From Collibacillus ludicampi (GTDB lineage: Bacteria > Bacillota > Bacilli > Tumebacillales > BOQE01): a DNA stretch of 64,000 nucleotides. Shown in pieces: positions 35,667 to 47,383 of this stretch. Each line of letters starts with the position of its first letter. The stretch's first letter is position 1. The position numbers and the translations under genes are program-made. The notes below the pieces were generated by a model. It was not told where the DNA came from. It ran no database searches and saw only the letters and a program-made list of their open reading frames with translations. The DNA lies in the NCBI RefSeq assembly GCF_023705585.1, contig NZ_BOQE01000001.1, forward strand, positions 2,760,710 through 2,824,709, written 5' to 3'.

Positions 35667-36509
35667 ATGGGAAGAATGAAAGTCGGGTTCCTGGGGCCTG
35701 AGGGTACTTTCACGGAAGAGGCGCTGTATCATCATTTTTCGCGGGAAGAAGTAGAGGCACAGCCATTTTCGACGATTGCCGATGTGTTGGAGGCAGTCGA
35801 TTGCGGGCTCGTGGATCACGGTATTGTACCGATTGAGAATTCGTTGGAAGGATCTGTTAATTTAACATTGGATTGGTTAGCGCATCAAGGGGATCTTTGG
35901 ATCGGAGCGGAAGTAGTTCTACCGATCTTACAGAACCTGTTGGCATTACCGGGGACGCAAATTTCCGATGTGCGGGAAATAGGATCTCATCCCCATGCGA
36001 TCGCGCAATGTCGTAATTTTTTGCGCACCTTGCCGAACGTCACAGTACAAACATGGGAGAGTACGGCACGAGCCGCACAAGAAGTCGCCAAGAGAGAGAG
36101 CAGAGACTTCGCTGCGATCGGAACCGCATGGGCGGCAAAAAAATATGGATTATCCATACTCAAGGCCAATATTGGCGATTCGGATGATAACCATACCCGT
36201 TTTATCGTTGTTGAAAGACGTCCTGAACATCCTCCGGCGATTGCCAATAAAACGATGCTTCTGGTTTATTTGGCGGAAGATCGCGCGGGGGCATTAGTTC
36301 ATATCCTTAACGTGTTTGTCGCATTGGGGATCAATTTGACCAAAATTGAATCAAGGCCTACCAGAAAAGGGCTCGGGTCTTACCATTTCCTGATCGACTT
36401 GGACGGAGGCCTACAGGATGAAGCGGTACAAAAAGCGATTACGATTATTGGTACATACGGACATAGGATCCGTGTTCTCGGCAGTTTTCTTCGAGCCGAA
36501 AAAATTTAA
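35667..36509 (+). CDS. pheA: Prephenate dehydratase
   Basis: A 280-residue monofunctional enzyme that converts prephenate to phenylpyruvate for phenylalanine synthesis. The catalytic PDT domain (about 1-185) begins VGFLGPEGTFTEEAL. It has the conserved VPIENSLEGSVNLTLDWL and DDNHTRFIVVER, in which the Thr-Arg-Phe motif is essential. The regulatory ACT domain (about 197-275) holds the Phe-binding ESRPTRKGLGSYHFLIDL. It follows hom by 73 bp without a terminator and is likely in one operon with it. The pairing of hom and pheA is common in Bacillales relatives. Confidence 0.95.
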   Translation: MGRMKVGFLGPEGTFTEEALYHHFSREEVEAQPFSTIADVLEAVDCGLVDHGIVPIENSLEGSVNLTLDWLAHQGDLWIGAEVVLPILQNLLALPGTQISDVREIGSHPHAIAQCRNFLRTLPNVTVQTWESTARAAQEVAKRESRDFAAIGTAWAAKKYGLSILKANIGDSDDNHTRFIVVERRPEHPPAIANKTMLLVYLAEDRAGALVHILNVFVALGINLTKIESRPTRKGLGSYHFLIDLDGGLQDEAVQKAITIIGTYGHRIRVLGSFLRAEKI

Positions 36510-36519
36510 AAAATAGGTG

Positions 36520-36549
36520 TTGACAAGAACCTGCTAACATTTCTATAAT
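36520..36549 (+). promoter_or_regulatory. Sigma-A promoter of the ilv-leu operon
   Basis: TTGACA (36520-36525), 18-bp spacer, TATAAT (36544-36549), just 10 bp after the pheA stop. Confidence 0.85.
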
Positions 36550-36631
36550 GAGCATCAAGATTATTTACTGAAATCTTTAAGAAATCGAATCTATGTTTTT
36601 AAGTTAAAAATTTATGATAATCGTAAATACT

Positions 36632-36967
36632 CAGGTAGGCAAAGACGAGGACAAGTAGAAATAAGAGCTCTATTGACAGAGATCCGGGCTAGTATTGCTG
36701 AGAAGCCGGACAATATCTCTTATTTTGAACTCACCTCTGAGCCACTGCCCGAACGAATGGTAATGAAGCTTGTTCGAACCATTCCAAGTAGGCGCAGTCG
36801 TTTTGCCCGCGTTATCGGGCATAGTCAGTCCCTTGACTAGCTGAGGCTGTTTTCCGTGAGGAAACAGCGAATCTGGGTGGTACCGCGAACATCTTTCGCC
36901 CCAGCGACACCACGTGACAAGAGCGTGAAAAGTGTGTCGCAGGAGCAGAAGATGTTTTCTTTTTTTT
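36632..36967 (+). promoter_or_regulatory. Leucine T-box leader of the ilv-leu operon
   Basis: Specifier CTC (36730-36732) in TTTTGAACTCACCTC points to Leu. The T-box sequence CTGGGTGGTACCGCGAAC lies near 36872. The terminator uses AACATCTT/AAGATGTT outside and GCGACAC/GTGTCGC inside, then TTTTCTTTTTTTT. Leucine starvation should raise expression of all six downstream genes. Confidence 0.93.
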
Positions 36968-36990
36968 AAATGATTCGGGAGGGAAAAACG

Positions 36991-37896
36991 ATGACGGAAC
37001 AATGGATTTATATGAATGGGGATTTTGTTACTCGCGAGCAAGCGACCGTTTCCGTCTTTGACCACGGATATCTGTACGGAGACGGAATTTTTGAAGGGAT
37101 TCGAGCGTATGACGGTTGCGTATTCAAATTGAAAGAACATTTGGTGCGTTTGTATGAATCAGCCAAATCAATCATGCTCCATATTCCGTTAAGTATAGAG
37201 GAAATGGAAAACGCCGTCGTGGAAACCTTGAAGCGCAATCATTTGCAGAGCGCATATATCCGATTGGTAGTTTCCCGGGGAGCCGGAGACTTGGGGTTGG
37301 ATCCGAATCTTTGCCATGAGGCAAATGTGATTATCATCGCGGAAAGATTGAAACTGTTCCCGGCGGAACTGTACGAGAAAGGACTTAAGGTCGTAACGGT
37401 AGCAACCCGCCGTAATCCTGCAGATACACTGAATCCCAAAATTAAATCGTTGAACTATTTGAACAGCATTCTCGCAAGATTGGAAGCCGAACAGGCAGGA
37501 GCTTCCGAAGCATTGATTCTCAATCACGAAGGATATGTATGTGAGGGTTCCGGTGACAATGTATTTATTGTCAAAAACGGTACGGTTATCACACCCCCGA
37601 CGTATCTCGGTGCATTAGAAGGAATCACGCGGAATACAATTATTGAGATTTGTCATCATCTAGGAATCCCGTGTGAAGAAAAGCCGTTTACACGTCATGA
37701 TGTATATGTTGCGGATGAAGTTTTCCTCACGGGGACAGCCGCCGAGGTGATCCCGGTGATCGAAGTAGACCGCCGGGTCATCGGTCAAGGCGTACCGGGC
37801 GGCATGACGAAACGTCTCACGGAAGAATTTAGAAAGCTGACAACTGTTACAGGGACATTTATAGATGAAAGTGTTTCATCTTTGGCTGGCAACTAA
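36991..37896 (+). CDS. ilvE: Branched-chain amino acid aminotransferase
   Basis: A 301-residue fold-type IV PLP enzyme that makes the last step to Val, Leu and Ile. Features: [18 protein letters not shown] near residue 25, the Schiff-base Lys152 in [30 protein letters not shown] near 180, and [19 protein letters not shown] before ATG 36991 decides the start over an in-frame ATG at 36970. First gene of the ilvE-ilvB-ilvN-ilvC-leuA-leuB series. Confidence 0.95.
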   Translation: MTEQWIYMNGDFVTREQATVSVFDHGYLYGDGIFEGIRAYDGCVFKLKEHLVRLYESAKSIMLHIPLSIEEMENAVVETLKRNHLQSAYIRLVVSRGAGDLGLDPNLCHEANVIIIAERLKLFPAELYEKGLKVVTVATRRNPADTLNPKIKSLNYLNSILARLEAEQAGASEALILNHEGYVCEGSGDNVFIVKNGTVITPPTYLGALEGITRNTIIEICHHLGIPCEEKPFTRHDVYVADEVFLTGTAAEVIPVIEVDRRVIGQGVPGGMTKRLTEEFRKLTTVTGTFIDESVSSLAGN

Positions 37897-37946
37897 ACAT
37901 AATAAGTGTAATATTCACAATAGAGGAAAAACAGGAGGGAGAGAAC

Positions 37947-39677
37947 ATGCCGCGTACGAATGTCGCCACACCCGTTGCGACAGAATCAATGAGTGAACCC
38001 GCGATGATGACCGGCGCTCAGATGCTGGTTGAATGCTTAAAGCAAGAGGGGGTTGATCTCATTTTCGGATATCCGGGCGGGGCGGTGCTCCCCATCTATG
38101 ATGTACTGTATGACGCAGGTATCGAACATGTCCTGACTCGCCACGAGCAAGGAGCCATTCATGCCGCGCAGGGATATGCTCGAGCCACCGGACGGGTGGG
38201 TGTCGTACTTGCTACATCCGGTCCCGGTGCAACAAACCTGGTAACGGGAATTACAGATGCATACATGGATTCAACACCGCTCGTGGTTCTGACGGGCCAG
38301 GTTCCGACGACGATGATTGGAAGGGATGCCTTTCAGGAAGCGGATGTGATCGGTATTACCATGCCGATCACGAAACACAATTATCAAGTTCGGAATGCTG
38401 CTGACATTCCTCGGATTGTGCGGGAAGCGTTTCATATCGCTTCAACGGGTCGCCCTGGTCCGGTTCTGATTGACATTCCGAAAGATGTCTCTACTCAAAC
38501 CGCACCTTATGTGCGTCAAGATTCTGTTTCGATCCGCGGTTATAACCCGACAACGGAGCCGCATCCGATGGGGATCGAACGGCTCGCCGAAGCGATCTCC
38601 AGAGCGAAAAAACCGGTGCTCTATGTGGGTGGGGGAATCATTCTTGCGGAAGCGTCCGAGTATCTGGTCACTTTTGCCCGTCAGGCAAGAATTCCGGTCG
38701 TTTCTACACTGATGGGATTAGGTTCATTCCCTCAGGATGATGAACTGTTTTTGGGAATGCTCGGGATGCACGGTACGTATGCGGCGAATAAAGCGGTTTT
38801 CGAATGTGATTTGCTGATCGCATGCGGAGTTCGCTTCGATGATCGGGTGACTGGAAAATTGGAACGCTTTTCACCCAAATCCAAGAAAGCGCATATCGAT
38901 ATCGATCCGGCGGAGATCGGCAAGAACGTGGCGGTGGATATCCCGATTGTTGGTGATGTCGGGCGTGCCTTGCAAGCATTGATCGAGAAGGCACCTGTCC
39001 CGGACAGCGCGAATTGGCTGCAAACGGTTCGCCAATGGGTGAAAGATTACCCGCTCGAATACAAAAGCGAAGAGGGCGTGCTGAAGCCGCAACAGGTGAT
39101 TGATCTGATCCAAGAAGCAACACAAGGTAAAGCGATTGTGACAACAGAAGTTGGTCAGCATCAGATGTGGGCCGCTCATTTTTATAAACCGGCAGCTCCC
39201 CGCTCTTTCATTACATCCGGAGGGCTGGGTACGATGGGGTTCGGTTTCCCGGCCGCGATGGGAGCACAACTTGCAAGGCCGAATGAAACGGTCATTTGTA
39301 TCGCCGGTGATGCGTCTTTCCAAATGAACATTCAAGAATTACAGACGGTCGCAGAACGTAACATTCCCGTCAAGGTCATGATCATCAATAATTATTACCT
39401 GGGAATGGTCCGCCAGTGGCAAGAGTTGTTTTATGAGAAACGCTATTCGGAATCGGCGATCGGTCAACCGGACTTTGTGAAAGTGGCGGAAGCGTTTGGC
39501 GTAAAGGGGATGCGTGCCACTACGCCAGAAGAGGCAAAAGAGGCCATCCAAATAGCGCTCGCTCATCCAGGACCTGTTCTGGTTGATTTTTCGGTGGCTG
39601 AAGAAGAGAACGTATTTCCAATGGTGCCGCCTGGAGCAGGTAATGATGAGATGGTCGGCGGGAGGTGGGAAGATTGA
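37947..39677 (+). CDS. ilvB: Acetolactate synthase large subunit
   Basis: A 576-residue thiamine-diphosphate enzyme that condenses pyruvate to acetolactate (or with 2-oxobutyrate). ThDP-domain order is complete: [14 protein letters not shown] and the catalytic Glu in [17 protein letters not shown] (about residue 66), FAD/linker domain (about 195-340), and the ThDP/metal motif [29 protein letters not shown] near 455. AGGAGGGAGAG lies before the ATG. Its stop overlaps the ilvN start. Confidence 0.96.
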   Translation: MPRTNVATPVATESMSEPAMMTGAQMLVECLKQEGVDLIFGYPGGAVLPIYDVLYDAGIEHVLTRHEQGAIHAAQGYARATGRVGVVLATSGPGATNLVTGITDAYMDSTPLVVLTGQVPTTMIGRDAFQEADVIGITMPITKHNYQVRNAADIPRIVREAFHIASTGRPGPVLIDIPKDVSTQTAPYVRQDSVSIRGYNPTTEPHPMGIERLAEAISRAKKPVLYVGGGIILAEASEYLVTFARQARIPVVSTLMGLGSFPQDDELFLGMLGMHGTYAANKAVFECDLLIACGVRFDDRVTGKLERFSPKSKKAHIDIDPAEIGKNVAVDIPIVGDVGRALQALIEKAPVPDSANWLQTVRQWVKDYPLEYKSEEGVLKPQQVIDLIQEATQGKAIVTTEVGQHQMWAAHFYKPAAPRSFITSGGLGTMGFGFPAAMGAQLARPNETVICIAGDASFQMNIQELQTVAERNIPVKVMIINNYYLGMVRQWQELFYEKRYSESAIGQPDFVKVAEAFGVKGMRATTPEEAKEAIQIALAHPGPVLVDFSVAEEENVFPMVPPGAGNDEMVGGRWED

Positions 39678-40165
39678 GACATACGTTATCCGTCCTCGTG
39701 AATGACCAACCGGGTGTATTGGCGCGAATCGCCGGGCTCTTTTCACGCCGTGGATTCAACATTGAGAGTCTAACCGTGGGAAGTTCGGAGGAACCGGGCT
39801 TGTCACGTATGACCATAACGACGACCGGCGATGAAGCGACGCTCGAACAAGTCATGAAACAATTGCACAAACTGGTGGATGTTATTAAGGTGCAAGATAT
39901 CACAAGCGATCCAATGGTCGCCCGCGAACTCTTGCTTGTCAAAGTTGCTTCCAACGCGCAAACGCGCACAGAAATCAATGGGATCATCGAACCGTTTCGC
40001 GCATCCGTCGTCGATGTGGGTCGCACATCGTTGATTATTCAGGTTACTGGTGACCGGGATAAGAACGATGCGTTAATCGAGTTACTCAAACCATACGGTG
40101 TAAAGGAAATTGCCCGCACTGGTATTACCGCTCTCGTTCGGGGGCAAGTGGTGCGGATGAAATAA
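39674..40165 (+). CDS. ilvN: Acetolactate synthase small (regulatory) subunit
   Basis: A 163-residue regulatory subunit with an N-terminal ACT domain ([22 protein letters not shown], residues about 6-27) and the ALS_ss C-terminal domain. It binds valine and activates IlvB. The start is TTG at 39674, overlapping the ilvB stop, 8 bases after GGAGG. A GTG at 39665 would lie inside the ribosome binding site. Confidence 0.94.
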   Translation: MRHTLSVLVNDQPGVLARIAGLFSRRGFNIESLTVGSSEEPGLSRMTITTTGDEATLEQVMKQLHKLVDVIKVQDITSDPMVARELLLVKVASNAQTRTEINGIIEPFRASVVDVGRTSLIIQVTGDRDKNDALIELLKPYGVKEIARTGITALVRGQVVRMK

Positions 40166-40262
40166 ACCATTCTACACAGAATTAATCGTTGGAACATTCA
40201 TGCTTCATTTTAAGGAAATGTAATATGCAACATTTTGATTCATACAATTCATGGAAAGGTGA

Positions 40263-41258
<996 letters not shown>

Positions 41259-41283
41259 GTAAACGGTAAAAGGGGAGACGAGG

Positions 41284-42849
41284 ATGCGCAAAATTGAAAT
41301 CTTCGACACGACTCTGCGCGATGGTGAACAATCACCTGGAGTAAATCTGAGTCAAGAAGAAAAATTGGAGATTGCTCGTCAATTGCGCCGACTTGGGGTG
41401 GACGTGATCGAAGCAGGCTTTGCTGCCGCATCGCCAGGTGACTTTCAAGCGGTGAAACGGATAGCCGACGAAGTGAGAGGGGTGACGATCTGTTCGCTCG
41501 CTCGCAGTCTACCGAACGATATTGAAAGTGCTTATGAAGCGATTAAAGGTGCGGAACATGCACGCATTCACGTCTTCCTCGCCACCTCCGATATTCATAT
41601 GCGTTACAAATTGCGCATGACACCCGACCAGGTGATAGAACAGATCGATCAAGCGGTTCGTTATGCGAAAAAATTTGTCGATAACGTTCAATTTTCTGCG
41701 GAAGACGCAGGTCGAACCGATCTCGAATTTCTCGCCAAGGTGGCAGAGACGGCCATCCGTGCCGGTGCAGTTGTATTCAATGTCCCTGATACGGTAGGTT
41801 ATATGACACCTGCTGAATATGCTGCCCGCTTCCAGTACCTCCGCGAACATGTGCCGAACATCGATAAAGTCAAACTGTCCTGCCACTGCCATGATGACCT
41901 GGGTATGGCTGTAGCCAACACATTGGCGGCTATTCAGGGAGGTTGCGATCAGGTGGAGGTTGCGGTAAACGGAATTGGCGAACGGGCGGGGAACGCAGCT
42001 TTGGAAGAAGTTGTGATGGCTTTGGCAACCCGTGCAGATGCGTATCAAGCGGAAACTTCCATCGAATTCGCGCAGATCGCACGAACCAGTCGTCTCGTAT
42101 CCAAACTCACTGGTATGGTGGTACCACCGAACAAAGCGATCGTCGGTGCGAACGCGTTTGCGCACGAATCGGGTATTCACCAAGATGGAGTATTGAAAGA
42201 AAAAACGACTTATGAAATCATCCGTCCCGAGACGGTCGGTTTCCAGGAGTCCCGTTTGGTGCTTGGGAAACATTCAGGGCGTCACGCATTCCAGGAGAAA
42301 CTGGCGGAGTTGGGTTACGAGCTTGATACGGAAGCATTGTCGGCAGTCTTTCAGAAGTTTAAAGAACTTTGTGATAAGAAGAAAACAGTCACTGACGAGG
42401 ATATTCTCTCCTTGCTTGATGACCAATCGGTGGCGCATCATGAGGACTACTATTCTTTGGAATACCTTCATATTTCCTGTGGAACCGCTGGTGTTCCCAC
42501 AGCAACTTTGCGGGTGCGCAGCAAGGATCATGAGGTGATCGAAGAAGCTGCGGTTGGCAACGGAGCGGTTGACGCCATCTATCGGGCGATTGACCGTATC
42601 ACGGGAGAGACTGCGGAATTGGTGCAATATCAGATTTCTTCGGTCACCGGCGGGGGTGACGCACTTGGTGAAGTTCGCGTGCAACTGAAGCAAAATGAAG
42701 TGGTGTCCAACGGGAGAGCGGTATCAACTGACGTTCTGGTGGCGAGCGCCAAAGCATACCTTGATGCGGTCAATCGCATTATTAAGAAACGTGTTGATGT
42801 GCAGGGTGCAGGATATCGCCACAAAACGATGAGTGTCTCGCAAGGCTAG
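41284..42849 (+). CDS. leuA: 2-isopropylmalate synthase
   Basis: A 521-residue LeuA type 1: TIM barrel with [17 protein letters not shown] (residues 6-22, metal-binding Asp), [19 protein letters not shown] near 200, the [12 protein letters not shown] signature near 236, GIHQDGVLK and a C-terminal LeuA dimer domain (about 385-510) that binds leucine for feedback inhibition. It condenses acetyl-CoA with 2-oxoisovalerate. AAAAGGGGAGACGAGG is before the ATG. Confidence 0.97.
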   Translation: MRKIEIFDTTLRDGEQSPGVNLSQEEKLEIARQLRRLGVDVIEAGFAAASPGDFQAVKRIADEVRGVTICSLARSLPNDIESAYEAIKGAEHARIHVFLATSDIHMRYKLRMTPDQVIEQIDQAVRYAKKFVDNVQFSAEDAGRTDLEFLAKVAETAIRAGAVVFNVPDTVGYMTPAEYAARFQYLREHVPNIDKVKLSCHCHDDLGMAVANTLAAIQGGCDQVEVAVNGIGERAGNAALEEVVMALATRADAYQAETSIEFAQIARTSRLVSKLTGMVVPPNKAIVGANAFAHESGIHQDGVLKEKTTYEIIRPETVGFQESRLVLGKHSGRHAFQEKLAELGYELDTEALSAVFQKFKELCDKKKTVTDEDILSLLDDQSVAHHEDYYSLEYLHISCGTAGVPTATLRVRSKDHEVIEEAAVGNGAVDAIYRAIDRITGETAELVQYQISSVTGGGDALGEVRVQLKQNEVVSNGRAVSTDVLVASAKAYLDAVNRIIKKRVDVQGAGYRHKTMSVSQG

Positions 42850-43002
42850 TCATATTCGGGAACATCGACGGGATATCTCTTGGCAGGGATAATATTTCGG
42901 AAGGTTGTATGACTTTCTGAAAGCCCCGCAAAGAGTATCCTTGTCTCAAACGAGTATTTTCTAAATATTCATAAAATAATAAAGGAAAGGTGGAAGAACA
43001 GC

Positions 43003-44109
43003 ATGCCAAAGATTGCACTGCTGCCAGGTGACGGTATTGGTCCGGAAATCATGAAAGAAGCGGTTAAAGTCCTGGAAGCGGTGTCCGAACGGTTTCAACG
43101 TACATGCACCTATGAGGTTCTGCCGATTGGTGGTGAAGCGATTGACCGCTATGGAGACCCGCTTCCTGAGGAAACTCTTCTTGGAGTCAAATGTGTGGAT
43201 GCGGTGTTACTAGGAGCTGTAGGAGGGCCAAAGTGGGATAAAGAGCCAGCCCATAGGCGACCGGAGTCTGGCTTACTCAGACTTCGCAAGGGACTCGGTG
43301 TATACGCGAATTTACGTCCAATCGTGGCATGCGACTCTTTGTTAAATGTTTCCACATTGAAGCCTGAAATTTTGCGTGGTGTCGATATTTTAATCGTACG
43401 AGAACTTACTGGCGGGATCTATTTCGGCGCAAAAGAACGACACGCAGTTGAAGACGGGGAACAGGCAACCGATATGCTTGTCTATGAAACAAAAGAGATC
43501 GAGCGTGTCGTGCGCACGGCTTTCCATCTGGCGAGTCAAAGGCGTGGCCGTCTGGCTTCTGTGGATAAAGCGAATGTACTTGAATCTTCACGTCTTTGGA
43601 GGGAGACGGTCAATCGGATCGCCCCCGAGTATCCCGATGTTAAAGTGGAACATGTGCTCGTTGATAACTGTGCGATGCAACTGATTCGTAATCCGCGGCA
43701 ATTTGATGTGATCGTTACGGAAAATATGTTTGGTGACATTCTATCCGATGAGGCTGCTATGTTAACCGGTTCGATCGGTATGTTACCATCCGCTTCGTTA
43801 GGGGCTGAAGTTGATTTGTATGAGCCGATCCACGGTTCGGCTCCAGACATCGCAGGAAAGGGGATTGCGAACCCGGTAGGCATCATTCTTTCGGTCGCCA
43901 TGATGCTTCGCCATTCTTTCGGCTGGGAAGATGAAGCACAGGCGATCGAGCACGCTGTGAATCATGTGTTTCAAGAAGGATATAGAACGAAAGATCTTGC
44001 ATCTGATAGCAGCTATTTCTTGCATACAGAAGAGTTTGGTAATAAGGTTGTAGAGGAAATTGTAAACTTCGAGATGGATTTCCTCTTCAGGCGGTATGCG
44101 ACGATTTGA
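43003..44109 (+). CDS. leuB: 3-isopropylmalate dehydrogenase
   Basis: A 368-residue decarboxylating dehydrogenase. [12 protein letters not shown] start, substrate arginines in [21 protein letters not shown] (about 85-105), [12 protein letters not shown], the acidic metal site in [15 protein letters not shown] (about 240) and GLY-type [31 protein letters not shown] precedes the ATG. It follows leuA by 153 bp and is the last gene of the operon. leuC and leuD, needed for the step before it, are not in this window. Confidence 0.97.
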   Translation: MPKIALLPGDGIGPEIMKEAVKVLEAVSERFQRTCTYEVLPIGGEAIDRYGDPLPEETLLGVKCVDAVLLGAVGGPKWDKEPAHRRPESGLLRLRKGLGVYANLRPIVACDSLLNVSTLKPEILRGVDILIVRELTGGIYFGAKERHAVEDGEQATDMLVYETKEIERVVRTAFHLASQRRGRLASVDKANVLESSRLWRETVNRIAPEYPDVKVEHVLVDNCAMQLIRNPRQFDVIVTENMFGDILSDEAAMLTGSIGMLPSASLGAEVDLYEPIHGSAPDIAGKGIANPVGIILSVAMMLRHSFGWEDEAQAIEHAVNHVFQEGYRTKDLASDSSYFLHTEEFGNKVVEEIVNFEMDFLFRRYATI

Positions 44110-44172
44110 ATAAGGTGAAAGTCCCTTCATAACGATGTTCGTCTTCATATTTATAAGTGTAAAGATCAAATC

Positions 44173-44210
44173 AAGGGCAGCATGGGAGAATTCCTGTGCT
44201 GCCCTTGTCT
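44173..44210. terminator. Bidirectional terminator between leuB and the small antisense gene
   Basis: AGGGCAGCA (44174-44182) pairs with TGCTGCCCT (44197-44205). TTGTCTTTC follows on the plus strand and TTGATTTGATC on the minus strand. Confidence 0.75.
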
Positions 44211-44218
44211 TTCGGAAA

Positions 44219-44326
44219 CTATCCTCTTGGTTTCTTTTGTTTACCAAAAAAGACAAGCCCAATGATCAAAAGCATAAATGCAGCAAGATTTACCGCAAAA
44301 AAGAGAAAGAACACATCGATAATCAT
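44219..44326 (-). CDS. Tiny single-helix membrane protein (35 residues)
   Basis: A 35-codon frame read from ATG 44326 to TAG 44219 encodes one hydrophobic helix (FFLFFAVNLAAFMLLIIGLVFF) after MIIDV and a basic tail GKQKKPRG. An AGGG lies 6 bases before the ATG on the minus strand, and the bidirectional hairpin follows the stop. The typical inside-positive tail and good spacing support a real small protein. No family is recognised. It converges on leuB and diverges from the metN riboswitch promoter. Confidence 0.5.
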   Translation of the reverse strand: MIIDVFFLFFAVNLAAFMLLIIGLVFFGKQKKPRG

Positions 44327-44407
44327 ATCTTTCCCTCACTTACAGGAAGAGTTGACTTTATGATAACCGTAATCGTATGATCTCACTCGTAAAGTGAAAA
44401 AATTTTA

Positions 44408-44436
44408 TTGACCCATACTTGAACTCGTGATATACT
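44408..44436 (+). promoter_or_regulatory. Sigma-A promoter of metNIQ
   Basis: TTGACC (44408-44413), 17-bp spacer, TATACT (44431-44436), about 55 bp before the SAM aptamer. Confidence 0.78.
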
Positions 44437-44489
44437 CCTACCGATAATAAAACACGTCGATGTGTGGTCACAACTTGATATGGATGGAG

Positions 44490-44655
44490 TTTCTCTTATC
44501 CAGAGAGGCGGAGGGACTGGCCCAATGAAGCCCGGCAACCCGTTTTGTGTGGATAACACAAAACATGGTGCCAATTCCTGCGGATGTGAATCCGGCAGAT
44601 GAGAGCGAACGTAGGATAGTTACGCCCTTTTCCATGCCGGAAAAGGGTTTTTTCT
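44490..44655 (+). promoter_or_regulatory. SAM-I (S-box) riboswitch with terminator
   Basis: The S-box core is complete: CTCTTATCCAGAGAGGCGGA, GGGACTGGCCC, ATGAAGCCCGGCAACC, GGTGCCAATTCC and the closing GATGAGAG (to about 44606). CCCTTTTCC (44625-44633) and GGAAAAGGG (44639-44647) with TTTTTT form the terminator. High SAM should stop transcription before metN. Confidence 0.97.
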
Positions 44656-44693
44656 TGTTCAATATGAAGGGTAAGGGGAGGTACAGGATTGTA

Positions 44694-45725
44694 TTGATAG
44701 AGCTCATCAATCTTACGAAGGAATATCGATCGGGAAAACAATCGATTACCGCTTTGAAACATATCAATCTGCAAATTCACGAGGGGGAAATCTTCGGAAT
44801 CATTGGTCACTCGGGTGCGGGTAAGAGTACGTTGATCCGTTGTATCAACCTGCTTGAACGGCCAACATCCGGAGAAGTGGTTGTCGATGGCGTTAATTTG
44901 ACGGCACTCTCTCCATCTGAGTTACAAGCGAAACGCCGTTCGATCGGAATGATTTTTCAACATTTTAACTTGCTTTCATCGGCAACTGTGTTCGACAATG
45001 TTGCTTTTCCATTAAGACTCGCAAAAAGGCCGAAATCTGAGATTAAAGAAAAAGTGGATCGTTTGCTGCAACTCGTAGGTCTAGAAGCGCATAGCCACAA
45101 GTATCCGGCACAGCTTTCCGGAGGGCAAAAGCAAAGGGTCGGTATCGCGCGGGCGCTCGCTAACGACCCGAAGGTTTTGCTGTGTGATGAGGCGACTTCT
45201 GCGCTCGATCCGCAGACGACACAATCTATTCTCGATCTTCTGGTTGATATTAACCGAAAACTTGGTATTACAATCGTTTTGATCACACATGAAATGCATG
45301 TCATCCGCGCGATCTGCGACCGCGTTGCGGTGATCGATGGCGGAAATATCGTTGAATTGGGTAAAGTGGCCGAAGTATTCTTGAACCCGCGTCAGGATGT
45401 GACACGCGAATTTATTGCTCAGATCATTGAAAGCGAATTTGACCGTACGATCCTGCAAGAAACCCAAAAGGCTCATCATGAAACAAATGGAAATCGTCGG
45501 GTGGTTCAAGTCTCGTTTCTTGGCGCTTCCACATATGAGCCCATTTTATCGCGTGTGACCCAAACGCACGGTGTACACTTTAATATTTTACACGGAACGA
45601 TTTCCCGGATGAAAGATGTACCTTATGGCCGACTGGTTCTTGAGTTGATCGGTTCACCGGAGTTGCTCGATGTTACGATTCGAGATTTGATCGCTAATCA
45701 CTTGGAGGTGGAGGTGATCGGATGA
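44694..45725 (+). CDS. metN: Methionine ABC transporter ATP-binding protein
   Basis: A 343-residue ATPase of the D-/L-methionine importer. Walker A GHSGAGKST near residue 38, Q-loop MIFQHFNLL, signature LSGGQKQRVGIA, Walker B LLCDEATSAL, H-loop ITHEM, and a C-terminal NIL (ACT-like) domain (about 265-343) that senses methionine. The start is TTG at 44694, matching family N-termini and 11 bases after GGGGAGGT. Longer in-frame starts would read through the riboswitch terminator and are rejected. Confidence 0.95.
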   Translation: MIELINLTKEYRSGKQSITALKHINLQIHEGEIFGIIGHSGAGKSTLIRCINLLERPTSGEVVVDGVNLTALSPSELQAKRRSIGMIFQHFNLLSSATVFDNVAFPLRLAKRPKSEIKEKVDRLLQLVGLEAHSHKYPAQLSGGQKQRVGIARALANDPKVLLCDEATSALDPQTTQSILDLLVDINRKLGITIVLITHEMHVIRAICDRVAVIDGGNIVELGKVAEVFLNPRQDVTREFIAQIIESEFDRTILQETQKAHHETNGNRRVVQVSFLGASTYEPILSRVTQTHGVHFNILHGTISRMKDVPYGRLVLELIGSPELLDVTIRDLIANHLEVEVIG

Positions 45726-46378
45726 TGGAAAACGTGGTTTGGAGCGAAATTCTGCAAGCTTCCTATGAGACGTTGTACATGGTCGCATTATCGACAATAT
45801 TTACAGTCATCATAGGGCTACCACTAGGTATTATCTTAGTTTTGACATCGAAAGGACATCTGCTTGAGAACAGGACAGTTTACCAATTATTAGCTCTCAT
45901 CGTAAACATCTTTCGTTCCATACCGTTTATCATCTTGCTGATTCTGCTGATCCCATTTACCAAATTGATCGTCGGTACATCGATTGGTGTGGATGCAGCC
46001 ATTCCGCCGCTTGTTATCGGAGCGGCTCCGTTCTTCGCCCGGCTGGTGGAAACAGCGTTGAGAGAGGTGGATCGCGGGGTGATTGAAGCGGCCCAATCGA
46101 TGGGGGCAACTACTTGGCAGATCATTTGGAAAGTTCTGCTCCCGGAAGCGCGTCCAGGTCTTATTGCCGGTATCACGATAACAACCGTTTCTCTCGTCGG
46201 TTACTCGGCCATGTCGGGCGTGATTGGAGGTGGCGGTCTTGGAGATCTCGCTGTGCGTTATGGTTATCAAATGTTCCAGACAGATGTCATGTTGATAACG
46301 ACCGCCATCATGATTGTCATGGTACAAGTCTTTCAAACGATGGGCGATAAGCTCGTCTTAAAATATACGCGCAAATAA
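45722..46378 (+). CDS. metI: Methionine ABC transporter permease
   Basis: A 218-residue permease with five hydrophobic helices and the binding-protein-dependent transport signature EAAQSMGATTWQIIWKVLLP near residue 122, the EAA loop that contacts MetN. It starts at the ATG overlapping the metN stop by 4 bp, after GGAGGTGATCGG, which suggests translational coupling. Confidence 0.95.
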   Translation: MMENVVWSEILQASYETLYMVALSTIFTVIIGLPLGIILVLTSKGHLLENRTVYQLLALIVNIFRSIPFIILLILLIPFTKLIVGTSIGVDAAIPPLVIGAAPFFARLVETALREVDRGVIEAAQSMGATTWQIIWKVLLPEARPGLIAGITITTVSLVGYSAMSGVIGGGGLGDLAVRYGYQMFQTDVMLITTAIMIVMVQVFQTMGDKLVLKYTRK

Positions 46379-46406
46379 CTTAAAAAAAGAAAGGGAGTTG
46401 TTATGT

Positions 46407-47240
46407 ATGTTGAAGAAAAAATGGTTATTACCCGCAGCATCTCTCGTACTCGCGATGTCATTGACGGCTTGTGGCCAAGCGAAGAAAGATGAAGCCGCTC
46501 CCACAAAAGACAGCGGCAAAGAAGTGACCTTGAAGGTCGGAGCAAGCGCTGTGCCACACGCGGAAATTCTCAATTACATCAAGCCTAAATTGAAGCAAGA
46601 AGGCGTCGAATTGGATGTAAAAGTATTTAATGACTACGTACAGCCGAATATTCAGTTGAATGAAAAACAATTGGATGCAAACTTCTTCCAACACATTCCT
46701 TATCTTGAGCAATTCAATAAAGATCACAATATGAATCTTGTTGATGTTGCGAAGGTTCACATTGAACCGATGGGTGTCTACACGAAAAAGGGTGAAGATA
46801 TCAAAAAGGTGAAAGATGGCGCGACGATCAGCGTGCCCAACGATGCGACAAACGAAGGACGTGCGCTGAAGTTATTGGAAAAAGCAGGAGTATTTCAGTT
46901 GGATGATACCAAAGGATACAAAGTGACGCCGAGCGATATTAAAGAGAATCCGCATCACGTTCAGATCAAGCCTTTGGAAGCTGCCATGCTGCCGCGCACA
47001 ATCGACGATGTAGATTTTGCGGTGATCAACACCAATTACGCGCTTCAAGCGAATTTGAACCCAACGAAAGATGCTGTATTCATTGAAGGGAAAGATTCGC
47101 CATTCGCGAACGTTTTAGTCACGCGTCAAGACAATAAAGATTCGGAAGCTATCAAGAAGCTGGTTCAAGAATTGAACAGCCCTGACGTGAAGAAATACAT
47201 TGAAGACCATTACAAAGGTGCGATTGTACCTGCATTCTAA
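46407..47240 (+). CDS. metQ: Methionine-binding lipoprotein MetQ
   Basis: A 277-residue NLPA-family substrate-binding lipoprotein. Signal peptide MLKKKWLLPAASLVLAMS with lipobox LTAC (acylated Cys22), a charged linker, then the binding domain with VPHAEILNYIKPKLKQ, DANFFQHIPYLEQFN and NYALQANLNP, all typical of MetQ. It binds methionine outside the membrane for MetNI. AAAGGGAG is 9 bases before ATG 46407. A terminator follows. Confidence 0.95.
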   Translation: MLKKKWLLPAASLVLAMSLTACGQAKKDEAAPTKDSGKEVTLKVGASAVPHAEILNYIKPKLKQEGVELDVKVFNDYVQPNIQLNEKQLDANFFQHIPYLEQFNKDHNMNLVDVAKVHIEPMGVYTKKGEDIKKVKDGATISVPNDATNEGRALKLLEKAGVFQLDDTKGYKVTPSDIKENPHHVQIKPLEAAMLPRTIDDVDFAVINTNYALQANLNPTKDAVFIEGKDSPFANVLVTRQDNKDSEAIKKLVQELNSPDVKKYIEDHYKGAIVPAF

Positions 47241-47300
47241 GATCCTGATCTTTTAAGCGCTTATTTTTTGACCAAAATAAAAAAGGAGTATACAACAATA

Positions 47301-47349
47301 AAAAGACTCTTACGTTGGATTATGAATACAAACGTAAGAGTCTTTTTTG
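47301..47349. terminator. Bidirectional terminator between metQ and the sigma-54 activator
   Basis: AAAGACTCTTACG (about 47302-47314) and CGTAAGAGTCTTT form a 13-bp stem, with TTTTTTGT on the plus strand and a T-rich minus-strand side (TTTTTATTGTTG). Confidence 0.88.
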
Positions 47350-47383
47350 TAACGGTCAGTCTCAGATACGAATGCGAGATCTC

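Noticed and set aside
41509-42273. A 254-codon frame on the minus strand inside leuA
   Set aside because: Fully contained in a certain gene, with a protein-unlike composition (many Arg, His and Phe) and no start signal.
44547-44693. Long upstream extension of metN
   Set aside because: It would begin inside the SAM riboswitch and read through its terminator hairpin; family N-termini match the TTG at 44694.
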